A stretch of DNA of 64,000 bases from Thiocapsa rosea. GTDB taxonomy: Bacteria; Pseudomonadota; Gammaproteobacteria; Chromatiales; Chromatiaceae. A program made the translations under genes and the position numbers. How positions within the stretch are numbered: the first letter of the stretch is position 1; the number at the start of each line of letters is the position of its first letter. Under the pieces are notes generated by a model. The model did no database searches, was not told the origin of the DNA, and worked only from the letters and a program-made list of their open reading frames with translations. Positions 7,785 through 16,206 of this stretch are shown here, piece after piece. The stretch is from the NCBI RefSeq assembly GCF_003634315.1, contig NZ_RBXL01000001.1, forward strand, positions 3,514,501 to 3,578,500. Reading direction: 5' to 3'.

Positions 7785-9251
7785 GAGCCTGTCCGACTTA
7801 TGTTCCGGATTGGGTTCCGAGAGCCTGCATTGGCAAAAATGAGACAAGCAGCGGGGCGTGAAACGTCGAAATTGCGAGTATTTTCCGCCAAAACGCGCGA
7901 TCTTGCCCTCTTTTTCATCCTTTAAGCGCAAAAAGGCGCTTGAGGTTCCATCCCAGACACACCAGCGCCCACTCGCCCTGCACCGCACGCAGACCGCGCA
8001 GCAGGAATTGGCGAAAGCCCTGCACCTGCTTGATGATGCCGAAGACGGTCTCGACCGTGGCCTTGCGCTTGGCGTAGCGGGCCTTGCCGTCGCGGGTGCG
8101 TAGCCGATACGCAGTGGCCTCGGCCGTTGTCGGCTGGCCTTGGGGTTCGGGCGGGTCGTCGGCGAGCCGCTCGGCCAAGGGCGGGTTGTGGCGCTGGCGC
8201 GCCGCGGGGATGTAGGGGTCGATGCCGGCGGCCGCGCAGCGTTCGAGGTTCTCTTGGCTGTGATAGCCGGTGTCGGCCAGCATTGCGTTGACCGTGCCGA
8301 GCGCCTCGGGCAGGGCGTCGAGGCGCTCCAGCGCCGGGCCGACCTCCTGCGTGTCGTTGGTGTGATCGGTGACGTGCTGAGCGACGATCAGGTGCGTCGC
8401 GGTATCGACGTTGGCCTGCGCGTTGTAGGCCTGCTCGAAGCCGCCGCCGGCGGTGGGCATGATGCTCGCGACGGGCTTCGCGCTCGGCGAGCTTGCGTTC
8501 GTACTCGGCCTGCTCGGCCGCGAAGCGCGCGTGCGCGCGCTTGGATCTCGGCCTTGGCCGCGGCGATGACGGCGAGGCGCTGTTCGCGCCGCTTCAGCTC
8601 CGAGGGGAGGTCCAACGGCGCGGGCCGCGGCGTGTTGTCGGCCTGCTCGGCCAGACGCATCAGGTCCTCGACCTCGCCCTTGAGCTGTTCCTCCAGGCGG
8701 TTGGCGTGCGCGTAGCTCAGCGCTTTGTGCTTGCTTGCGTTGGCTTTGATCTTGGTCCCGTCGAGACTGACGGTACCGAGCTTGAGCAGCCCCATCGCCT
8801 GCGCGATGAGCAGCACCGCGGTGAACAGCCCCGCCAGCTCGTCGAGAAAGCGCTTGCGGAAATCGGCGATGGTGCGGTGGTCGGGATACGTGTTGGCGCA
8901 GATGGAGCGAAACGCGATCGAGTCGTGCGTCGCCAGTGCGAGTTTGCGGCTGGAGAATACGCCGGTGGCGTAGCCGTAGAACAACAGCGCCACCAGCATC
9001 GCCGGGTGATAGGGCCGCGAGCCGGTGCCGGCGTAAGCCGCGACCAGATGGCTCAGATCGAGTCGATCGACGATCTCCACCACGAACCGCGCCAGATGGT
9101 CTTCGGGCAGGTACTCCTGCACCGAAGCCGGGAACAGATCCGGCGTCTCCCGATCCACCGTCACGAAGTTCACCGCCATGCTGCATTCTCTCGTCGATGC
9201 GAACCCGGCCCTATTGTACTCGAAGGCTGGGCCGACAAGTCGGACAGCCTC
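7785..9251. mobile_element. IS1182-like insertion sequence, 1467 bp, defective
   Basis: The ends are inverted repeats: GAGCCTGTCCGACTT at the left and the complement of AAGTCGGACAGCCTC at the right, 14 of 15 matching. CTAG (7781-7784 and 9252-9255) flanks both ends and may be a 4-bp target duplication or part of a palindromic target. The element carries one transposase gene on the minus strand, which is broken. It sits between the small-protein fragment and the ATPase remnant. Confidence 0.8.
7915..9179 (-). pseudogene. IS1182-family transposase, frameshifted
   Basis: The N-terminal part starts at ATG 9179 (MAVNFVTVDRETPDLFP) and runs in frame to about 8520, including the first catalytic Asp region LDGTKIKANASKHKA. 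The C-terminal part, in another frame, resumes near 8465 with IMPTAGGGFEQAYNAQ, continues through MLADTGYHSQENLE (second Asp) and KATVETVFGIIKQVQGFRQF (catalytic Glu), and ends FALKG. Between them a third frame reads FAAEQAEYERKLAERE, normal family sequence, so there is one indel in a GC-alternating run near 8520 and a second change near 8465. The latter also seems to have removed the usual Arg/Pro-rich and NLTDEES stretch. No active transposase is expected from this copy. Confidence 0.75.
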
Positions 9252-9255
9252 CTAG

Positions 9256-9990
9256 GCCGAGTATCTACAGAAGGATGCGCTAACTGAGGCTATCCGAGCG
9301 GCCTATGCCAAGCGCGGTGGATCTGCTACTCCGTACCCTGACTTTCCGGATGTGCTCGAACTGGCTGCACTCGCCTATGAGGCAGACGGCAAGAAGGACG
9401 ACAGCCTCATCGAGGTGTTGCGGGATCTATCCGATTTCGAGCTGTTCTGGCGTCATGGCAGCGAAGGCGCACCCATGGACCGGGTGTCGAACCGGACGAT
9501 GCTGATCGATCTGCATGCCATGCCGGTACTGAAGGAGTTGGTCGGCTATCTCATCATCGAGCGGCTTTACAAGGAAATGGCCACACTTCCCGACAGCCCG
9601 GTGACCGAGGGTCGACGGACCATCCGGTCCATCCTGGTGATCGACGAGGCCCACAACTATCTCGGTCAGAAGAATATCTTTCTACAGCGGATCATTCGCG
9701 AAGGGCGCTCGAAGGGTGTCGTGGTCTTCTTCGCCAGCCAGTCGCCAAACGACTACCAGCAGAAGTTCTTCAACTTCCAGGAGTTGCTTGAATTCGCCTA
9801 CATCTTCCAATGCGACGGCGTGGCCGCCGGATCGGTACAGGACATTCTTGGATGTAGCAGCAAGACAGCGAAGGACCTTCAGACGGAGATTTCCCGACTG
9901 GAACCCTGGCAGGTGATTGCGCGCAGTCCCGAGAAGACTGAGGAATTTGTCAAATTTACCGCCGAGGCGTTTTACAAGAGCTATTCCTGA
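9256..9990 (+). pseudogene. C-terminal remnant of HerA-like P-loop ATPase
   Basis: The frame is open from just inside the right edge of the IS (AEYLQKDALTEAIRAAYAKR) to TGA 9990, about 244 residues with no credible native start (GTG 9352 is internal). It holds the second half of a HerA/VirB4-type ATPase: Walker B SILVIDEAHNYLGQ, then the arginine-rich IIREGRSKGVVVFFASQSP, and a C-terminal SRLEPWQVIARSP. Walker A and all N-terminal domains are missing. Such ATPases are partners in DNA-modification-linked and other anti-phage systems, which fits the neighbouring remnants. After excision of the IS the left and right frames do not join: TAG lies directly before GCC 9256. Confidence 0.6.
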
Positions 9991-10110
9991 CCGCAGTCGG
10001 AGTTCGGCCCAACGATTTGTGTGCCAGGGCGGGTCGCTGTAAGCAATCGACAGGCGCTTCCCCGGCCAGTACATTCCGGTTGGAATAAGGTCTTCATGCC
10101 TGCTAATCTG

Positions 10111-10127
10111 TACGGAAATAAACCGTA
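10111..10127. promoter_or_regulatory. Candidate TacA/TacT operator
   Basis: TACGG and CCGTA form a perfect 5-bp inverted repeat with a 7-base spacer, 13 bases before the tacA start. DUF1778/TacA ribbon-helix-helix antitoxins autorepress through short palindromes in this position (family knowledge); the site itself is inferred. Confidence 0.45.
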
Positions 10128-10139
10128 TCGAGAGCGAGT

Positions 10140-10412
10140 ATGTCCGAAGCCATCGAGCGATTCGACATCCGATTGCCGGCCAACGCCAAACAGATGCTGA
10201 TGCAGGCGGCGGATATCAGCGGCAACACACTGACCGGCCTCGTGCTGAACGCAGCTCTGGACAAGGCCCGGGAAATCCTGCGCAGCCACCAGCACTTTAT
10301 ACTGAACGCCGAGGAATGGCGTCGGTTTGCCGACACACTGGACAATCCCCCCGAGCCGAACGACGCTCTGCAAGCCGCCTGGCGCGACTACCGGGATGCC
10401 GAACCGGAATGA
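10140..10412 (+). CDS. tacA: TacA-like DUF1778 antitoxin
   Basis: The product is 90 residues. The N-terminus RFDIRLPANAKQMLMQAADISG is the ribbon-helix-helix DNA-binding domain of the DUF1778 family. The C-terminal FILNAEEWRRFADTLDNPPEPN is the toxin-neutralising tail typical of TacA. It binds the GNAT toxin encoded next and should repress the operon through the palindrome at 10111. The stop overlaps the tacT start (ATGA). Confidence 0.88.
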   Translation: MSEAIERFDIRLPANAKQMLMQAADISGNTLTGLVLNAALDKAREILRSHQHFILNAEEWRRFADTLDNPPEPNDALQAAWRDYRDAEPE

Positions 10413-10915
10413 AGATCGTCGCGTTCGACCCCCGTCGCCACAAGCGCGCGGGTTTTGCGTGCGGCCATGACGACCTTGACGAATACTTGAGACGCTACGC
10501 GAGCCAGAGTCTGCGCAATCACTTGGCGCGGGTGTATGTGGCTGAAGATGGGGACGCTCAGGTTCTGGGCTATTACACCTTGTCCGCGGCGTCCCTTGGT
10601 CGGGACGAGCTGCCCGAATCCCTCGCTCACCGCCTGCCGAAGTATCCGGTCCCGGCCGTCTTGATCGGGCGCATGGCGAGCGACCATCGGGCGCGCGAAT
10701 CCGGACTTCGCGTTGGCTCGCGCCTCTTGATCCATGCCCTCAAACAATCCTTGCACGCAGCCGGCACGATTGGCGTGCAATGCGTCATCGTGGACAGCAA
10801 GCCGGACGCTGTGGCGTTTTACCGGCGTTTCGGATTCATCCCATTGACGGGGGATGGATTGAATCTCTATCTGCCGATCAGCACGATCGAAAGATTGGAC
10901 GCACACGATGAGTGA
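10409..10915 (+). CDS. tacT: TacT-like GNAT acetyltransferase toxin
   Basis: The product is 168 residues from ATG 10409. GNAT features: LGYYTLSAASL, the acetyl-CoA loop region RESGLRVGSRLLIHAL, and DAVAFYRRFGF near the end. TacT toxins acetylate the amino group of charged tRNA and stop translation, causing growth arrest; the adjacent TacA neutralises them. The pair looks intact, unlike the rest of the island, consistent with persistence of an addiction module. An upstream in-frame ATG (10316) lies inside tacA and is unlikely to be used. Confidence 0.88.
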   Translation: MKIVAFDPRRHKRAGFACGHDDLDEYLRRYASQSLRNHLARVYVAEDGDAQVLGYYTLSAASLGRDELPESLAHRLPKYPVPAVLIGRMASDHRARESGLRVGSRLLIHALKQSLHAAGTIGVQCVIVDSKPDAVAFYRRFGFIPLTGDGLNLYLPISTIERLDAHDE

Positions 10916-11030
10916 GACGCTCGGCTCGGGTGACCCGAGATGAACGAAAGCCACCTGTTCATGGTGACCTCGGCAGGCTCAGGGTGAACGTCGTTCGCAT
11001 TGAAGTTTCTTGTTTTCCTTTGCGTCCTTT

Positions 11031-11062
11031 GCGCCTTTGCGTTTCCGAATGCCGAATTTAGG
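11031..11062. repeat. Short dispersed repeat (shared with 52386-52416)
   Basis: GCGCCTTTGCG followed by GAATGCCGAATTTAG. The same two blocks occur at 52386 with one base changed in the second (GAATGCCGGATTTAG). A short run of CCTTTGCG-type direct repeats lies immediately upstream (11018-11040). It is located after the TetR gene's stop side and before nothing coding on the plus strand. Confidence 0.4.
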
Positions 11063-11074
11063 CTGAAGGGCGTG

Positions 11075-11788
11075 TCAACCCGACCGGTCGGTCTTGCGAT
11101 CGATGCCCTCGGGTGCATAGGCCCGCAACAGCACATCCACCCCGCATTCGACCCGACGCCGGAGTTCCTCGGCGTCCGGTCGCGGACAGCCGCCGCTCAA
11201 GAGCCCCGTGGTCTGAATCCCCTGCCACATGCCGAGCAGTTGCTCGGCGGCCAGGCGACTGTCGTGCGCGCGCAGGTCCCCGCGCGCCGAAGCCTCGGCC
11301 AAGCGGGCGGCGAGGCGATCGCGCGTCGCCTCCGCACCGTCCCGGTAGACGAGCGCCCCGAGCCAGGTCTCCTCTCGGGCCAAGGTCGCGAGCATGCGTT
11401 GCAGGGCGACATAGTCGTCGCTGCTCAGGAATCCCATCAGCGCGCATCCCAGATCGATCAGCGCCTGTTTCAGCCCGCGCTGCCCCGAGGGCAGGTCGTC
11501 GAGTGCGGCCGTCATCTCGCTGCGCTGCAGCAGCACGACCGCGCGGATCAGACCCTGTAAGTCACCGAAATGGCTGTAGACCGTGACCTTCGAAACCCCG
11601 GAGGCACGGGCGACGGCCTCCATGTTGAGCGCCTGAATCGAGCCCGAGAAGAAGAGCCTTCGGGCGGCCGCGAGGATCGCTGCGTGCTTGGCGGGATCCG
11701 GCGGTCGACCGCGCCCGGCGGCTCGTGGCGTATCCGGTCCTCCCGATGCGCCGGCTTCGGGTCTCGGCATGGCTGTGTTCTCCGTCAT
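11075..11788 (-). CDS. TetR-family repressor of the adjacent RND pump
   Basis: The product is 237 residues from ATG 11788; ATG 11770 (MPRPEAG) is an alternative. The N-terminal HTH is clear: AAILAAARRLFFSG, ALNMEAVARASGVSKVTVYSHFG. The C-terminal ligand domain is of the AcrR/TetR_C type (SSDDYVALQRMLATLAREE). It is divergent from the RND operon with a 117-base gap that holds a candidate operator, so control of that pump is likely. The ligand is unknown. Confidence 0.85.
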   Translation of the reverse strand: MTENTAMPRPEAGASGGPDTPRAAGRGRPPDPAKHAAILAAARRLFFSGSIQALNMEAVARASGVSKVTVYSHFGDLQGLIRAVVLLQRSEMTAALDDLPSGQRGLKQALIDLGCALMGFLSSDDYVALQRMLATLAREETWLGALVYRDGAEATRDRLAARLAEASARGDLRAHDSRLAAEQLLGMWQGIQTTGLLSGGCPRPDAEELRRRVECGVDVLLRAYAPEGIDRKTDRSG

Positions 11789-11796
11789 CTTCTTGG

Positions 11797-11827
11797 TTAT
11801 TTACTAAACGCTATCGTACAGTAATAA
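11797..11827. promoter_or_regulatory. Candidate TetR operator/promoter region
   Basis: TTATTTACTAAACG (11797-11810) and CGTACAGTAATAA (11815-11827) form an imperfect palindrome in an unusually A+T-rich patch between the divergent tetR and RND genes. Position and symmetry fit a TetR operator; binding is inferred. Confidence 0.45.
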
Positions 11828-11905
11828 TGGTGTGGTCAACGATACCGAGCGCACGTGCGCTCGGTATCCCAACCAACGCCGGCGCTTGCGGTGCAGGAGT
11901 GACCC

Positions 11906-13021
11906 TTGTCGACCAGAATAAACAAGATCGGAGCGGTGTTCATCACGACGCTCCTCGCCTCGGGATGCGGGCCGAGTACCGACGAGGCGACCGCGCGCGA
12001 GGTGCTGCCCGATCGCGAATCGGTGCCTTGGGTATTGTCGGTCGGGGTGGAGCCCGCACCGAACAGCGTCTGGACGCTCACGGGCACGGTACGCGCACGC
12101 CATGAGATCCCGCTGTCCTTCCGTATCGGCGGCGAGATCCAGGCGCGTCTTGTCGATGCCGGGGCGCAGGTCGCGGCCGGGGACGTCCTGTTCCGGCTCG
12201 ATCCGCGCGACGTGACGCAGCAACGCCTGGCGGCGGAGGCAACGGTGGCCAGCGCCCGGGCGGAGCACGAGAACGCCGAGCGCGAGCGCGAGCGGCTCGG
12301 GGATCTTCTGACCAAGCGGCTCGCGAGCGAGCAGGACCATGACCGGGCCGTGACCGCCGCGCGCGCAGCCGAGCAGCGCTTGCTGGCCGCCGAGGCGAGC
12401 CTGGAGCAGGCGCGCAACGCGATCCTGTATGCCGATCTGGTCGCGCCCGCCACGGGCGTGATCCTGGACGTGGAGGGACAGGTCGGACAGGTCGTCTCAC
12501 CGAGTCAGGCGGTTGCGCGGCTGGCCGAGGACGGGCCGCGCGAGATCGAGGTCCAGGTGCCCGAATCACGACGTGTCGTACTGCCGAGCGAGGCGACGGC
12601 GCGGCTCGCGAACGGACCTGCGGGGGATACTGCGGGGGGCGCGGCGTCCGCACGGGTGACCCTGCGCGAGATCGCCGGCAGCGCCGATCCGCTCAGTCGG
12701 ACCTGGCGTGCGCGCTATCGTTTGCCCGAGCTACCGAGCGCGCCGGGGCTCGGCACAACCGTGACCCTGACCTTCGAGACGGCACGCGAGTCGTCCAGGC
12801 CGATTGCCCGGGTACCGCTCGGTGCGATCCTGGAGCGCGGTGCAGGACCGATGGTCTGGCGGATCGAGGAGGGGCGAGTCGAGCCCGAGCCGGTCGAGTT
12901 GCTCGGCATCGTCGGTGAGCAGGCCGAGATCCGAACCGATCTGGCGCCGGGCACGCCGGTCGTCGCACTCGGGGCGCATCTCCTGCTGCCCGGCCAGGCC
13001 GTGCGGGTGCTCGAGCGATGA
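11906..13021 (+). CDS. RND efflux periplasmic adaptor (membrane fusion protein), lipoprotein
   Basis: The product is 371 residues from TTG 11906, preceded by GCAGGAG at good spacing. The lipobox LLASGC near residue 20 suggests a lipid-anchored periplasmic protein. The HlyD/AcrA order is seen: barrel-sandwich half (FRIGGEIQARLVDAGAQVAAGDVLFRLDP), alpha-helical hairpin (RLAAEATVASARAEHENAER...), second half APATGVILDVEGQVGQVVSP, then beta-barrel. It joins the inner-membrane pump encoded next (overlap of 4 bases) to an outer-membrane channel that is not encoded here. Confidence 0.9.
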   Translation: MSTRINKIGAVFITTLLASGCGPSTDEATAREVLPDRESVPWVLSVGVEPAPNSVWTLTGTVRARHEIPLSFRIGGEIQARLVDAGAQVAAGDVLFRLDPRDVTQQRLAAEATVASARAEHENAERERERLGDLLTKRLASEQDHDRAVTAARAAEQRLLAAEASLEQARNAILYADLVAPATGVILDVEGQVGQVVSPSQAVARLAEDGPREIEVQVPESRRVVLPSEATARLANGPAGDTAGGAASARVTLREIAGSADPLSRTWRARYRLPELPSAPGLGTTVTLTFETARESSRPIARVPLGAILERGAGPMVWRIEEGRVEPEPVELLGIVGEQAEIRTDLAPGTPVVALGAHLLLPGQAVRVLER

Positions 13022-16000
13022 GCACCTCCGACGACAGGGCAGCGGGGACGCGGTTGAACCTCTCCGCGCTCGCCGTGCGCGAGCGCTCGGTCACGCTCTT
13101 TCTCATCCTGGTGACCGCGGTCGCCGGTCTGGTGGCATTCCTGCAGCTCGGCCGCGCGGAAGATCCAGCCTTCACCGTGCGCGTGATGGTGGTCTCGGCG
13201 CTCTGGCCGGGGGCAAGCGCGCAACAGATGCAGGATCTGGTCGCCGATCCGCTGGAGAAGCGCATCGGGGAGGTCGAGCTCTTCCACCGGCTGGAGACCA
13301 CGGCGCGTCCCGGACGGGTCGACATGCTGGTCGAGTTTCAGGACTTCGCGCCCTCCGAGCAGATCCCGGATCTCTTCTATCAGGTGCGCAAACGTATGTC
13401 GGATGCGGCCGCAAGTCTTCCGGCCGGGGTGCGCGGGCCTTTCGTCAACGACGACTTCTCGGATGTGTATTTCGCGCTCTATGCGCTCTCGGCGCCGGAT
13501 CTGCCGAACCGTCTGCTGGTGCGCGAGGCCGAGCGGATTCGCGATCGACTGGCCCGGGTCGAGGGGGTGCAGAAGGCGCGCATCCTCGGCGAGCGGCCGC
13601 AACGCTTCTTCGTGGAGCTCGATCAGGCGCGTCTCGCCAATCTCGGGGTGTCGCCGGCGGCGGTGCGCGAGGCACTAGATGCCCAAAATCGGCTTGCCCC
13701 GGCGGGACTGGTCGAGACAGACGGGCCGCGGCTCTATCTGCGTCCGGATGCCGAGCTGCGTGAGCTCGAGGATATTCGCCATGTCCCGCTGCGTGTCGGC
13801 GAGCATCTCATCACGCTGGGCGAGATCGCCGAGGTCAGCCGCGGCTACGAGGATCCGCCTGAGTTTCTGATCCGCGCCGGCGGGGAGGATGCGGTCCTGC
13901 TCGGCGTGGTGATGCAGCGCGGCGAGAACGGGTTGGCGCTCGGCAAGCGCCTGGCCGAGCTGCAGGAGGGGTTGGAGGCCAGCCTGCCGTTGGGCGTCGC
14001 CTTCACGCAACTCACCAATCAGGCCGACGCCATCACGCATGCCGTCGATCTGTTTCAGATCAAGTTCCTGGTCGCGGTCGCGGTAGTGATGCTGGTCAGC
14101 TTTGTCGCCATCGGCTGGCGCGCCGGGTTGGTCGTGGGCATCACCATCCCGCTGACCCTCGGGATCACCTTCCTGCTGATGCTGATCAAGGGCATCAACC
14201 TGGACCGGGTCAGCCTGGGCGCGCTCATCATCGCCCTGGGGCTGCTGGTCGACGACGCCATCATCGCCATCGAGATGATGCTGGTGAAGATGGAGGCGGG
14301 ATGGGATCGGCTGCGGGCCGCGGCGCATGCCTGGACGGTGACCGCAGCGCCTATGCTGAGCGGCACACTGGTGACCGTGATCGGCTTCGTGCCCATCGGC
14401 TTTGCGCGCTCGGGTGTGGGCGAGTATGCAGGCAACATCTTCTGGGTGCTGGCCTTCGCGCTGCTCGCCTCCTGGGTGGTGGCGGTGACCTTTACGCCCT
14501 ACCTGGGCACCTTGCTGCTGAAGGCGCCGCCAAGCCCGGGCGAGCATGCCGTGGAGAGTGCCTACGCGACGCCGCTCTACCGGACGCTGCGCGGGTTGAT
14601 TCGCGGCTGTGTGCGCTACAAGATCTGGGTCGTGGCCGCGACCTTCGGGCTCTTGGTCCTCTCGATCGTCGGCCTGGCCGGCAGCGTACAGAAACAGTTC
14701 TTCCCGACATCTGATCGCCCCGAGGTCCTGATCGACATCCGGCTCCCCGAAGGCAGCGCGATCCGCGCGACGGCGGCCGTGGTCGAGCGGGTGGAAGCCA
14801 TCCTGGCGGATGCGCCGGGCGTGCGTTCGAGCGCCGCCTATCTCGGCGCGGGCGCTCCGCGATTCTTTCTGGCCCTGAACCCCGAGTTTCCGAATCCGGC
14901 CTTTGCCAAGCTCATCGTGGTGGCACAAGGCGCGGCCGAGCGCGACGTTCTGATCGCGCAGCTCCAAGCGCATGTGGATGCCGGCGCGTTTCCCGAGGCG
15001 CGGGTGCGCGTGCACACGCTGCTCTACGGTCCGCCGGTCATCTGGCCCGTGACCTTTCGTGTGGTGGGGCCGGATCCGCTGGTGCTGCGCCGGATCGCCG
15101 AGCAGGTGCGCGAGGTGGTCGCGGCGAATCCCAATACGGTGGATCCACATCTGGACTGGGGCGAGCGTGTCCCCGTGGTGCGGCTTGCCCTCGACCCGGA
15201 GCGTCTGCGTCTGATCGGGCTCACCCCGCGCGAGCTGGCCGGTCAGCTGGAGTACCAGCTCTCCGGGCTGCCGGCGACCGAGATCCGCGAGGACATCCGC
15301 AATGTTCAGCTGATCCTTCGGGGGCTCGCCGACGAGGGCGCAGTGAGCGCGGACGGTGCCGGAGGACCCGGAGCAATCGACGCTGCGATCACGCCGACCA
15401 GCCTCGCCGGGATCAATCTCAAGACGCTCGACGGCCAAACGATCCCGCTCGAGCAGGCCGGCGAGCTGATGATCGCCTTCGAGGATCCGGTGCTCAAGCG
15501 TTACAACCGCGAGCCCTTCATTGCGGTGCAATCCGAGGTCCGGGACGCACAGCCACCGAACGTGACGGAGGCCATTTGGGGCGAGCTGCAGGGGCTGATC
15601 GCCGAGCTACCGCCCGCGTATCGGATCGACATCGGCGGTGCCGTGGAGCAATCAGGCAAGGCCGATGCCTCGATCCAACGCGTCCAGCCGATCATGCTGG
15701 TCCTGATGCTGATCGTCATCATGTTCCAGATGCGCAGTTTCTCGGGCACGCTCATGGTGGTGGCCACGGCGCCGCTCGGCGTGATCGGGGCCACGCTGGC
15801 CTTGTTGATCGCCGATCGTCCGTTCGGCTTCGTCGCTCTGCTCGGGCTGATCGGTCTGGCCGGCATCCTGATGCGCAACACCCTGATTCTGGCCAAGCAG
15901 ATCGAGGACAACCTGCACCAGGGTCTGGAGCGTTCCGCGGCGGTCGTGGAGGCCACGGTCCAGCGCGCGCGTCCGGTAGTGTTGACCGCGGCGGCGGCCG

Positions 16001-16206
16001 TCTTCGCCTTCATCCCGCTGACGACCGACACCTTTTGGGGGCCGCTCGCCTTCGTGCTCATCGGCGGGGTCTTGATCGGCACCTTGATTACGCTGCTGTT
16101 TCTGCCGGCGCTCTATGCACTGTGGTTTCGGGTGCGCTTGAACTCGGCGGACCCGCCCTCTGTCCAGCGCGCCGTCCAGAATTCGGCGGGCTCGGGTCTG
16201 CCGTAG
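13018..16206 (+). CDS. RND-family efflux permease
   Basis: The product is 1062 residues, normal for the HAE1/AcrB superfamily. The first TM follows NLSALAVRERSVTLFLILVTAVAG; the periplasmic porter region contains GRAEDPAF and GASAQQMQDLV; TM4 carries LGALIIALGLLVDDAIIAIE with the proton-relay DD; the second half repeats the plan (FGFVALLGLIGLAGILMRNTLI). The start overlaps the adaptor stop (ATGA). After the usual end LFLPALYALWFRV the protein has about 23 extra residues that lie over the 3' end of the opposing GGDEF-EAL gene, a convergent overlap of 94 bp. Substrate unknown. Confidence 0.92.
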   Translation: MSTSDDRAAGTRLNLSALAVRERSVTLFLILVTAVAGLVAFLQLGRAEDPAFTVRVMVVSALWPGASAQQMQDLVADPLEKRIGEVELFHRLETTARPGRVDMLVEFQDFAPSEQIPDLFYQVRKRMSDAAASLPAGVRGPFVNDDFSDVYFALYALSAPDLPNRLLVREAERIRDRLARVEGVQKARILGERPQRFFVELDQARLANLGVSPAAVREALDAQNRLAPAGLVETDGPRLYLRPDAELRELEDIRHVPLRVGEHLITLGEIAEVSRGYEDPPEFLIRAGGEDAVLLGVVMQRGENGLALGKRLAELQEGLEASLPLGVAFTQLTNQADAITHAVDLFQIKFLVAVAVVMLVSFVAIGWRAGLVVGITIPLTLGITFLLMLIKGINLDRVSLGALIIALGLLVDDAIIAIEMMLVKMEAGWDRLRAAAHAWTVTAAPMLSGTLVTVIGFVPIGFARSGVGEYAGNIFWVLAFALLASWVVAVTFTPYLGTLLLKAPPSPGEHAVESAYATPLYRTLRGLIRGCVRYKIWVVAATFGLLVLSIVGLAGSVQKQFFPTSDRPEVLIDIRLPEGSAIRATAAVVERVEAILADAPGVRSSAAYLGAGAPRFFLALNPEFPNPAFAKLIVVAQGAAERDVLIAQLQAHVDAGAFPEARVRVHTLLYGPPVIWPVTFRVVGPDPLVLRRIAEQVREVVAANPNTVDPHLDWGERVPVVRLALDPERLRLIGLTPRELAGQLEYQLSGLPATEIREDIRNVQLILRGLADEGAVSADGAGGPGAIDAAITPTSLAGINLKTLDGQTIPLEQAGELMIAFEDPVLKRYNREPFIAVQSEVRDAQPPNVTEAIWGELQGLIAELPPAYRIDIGGAVEQSGKADASIQRVQPIMLVLMLIVIMFQMRSFSGTLMVVATAPLGVIGATLALLIADRPFGFVALLGLIGLAGILMRNTLILAKQIEDNLHQGLERSAAVVEATVQRARPVVLTAAAAVFAFIPLTTDTFWGPLAFVLIGGVLIGTLITLLFLPALYALWFRVRLNSADPPSVQRAVQNSAGSGLP

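Noticed and set aside
13675-15531. 618-codon minus-strand ORF across the RND permease
   Set aside because: Composition is His/Arg/Gln-rich and matches a shadow of the permease third codon positions; no domain is visible.
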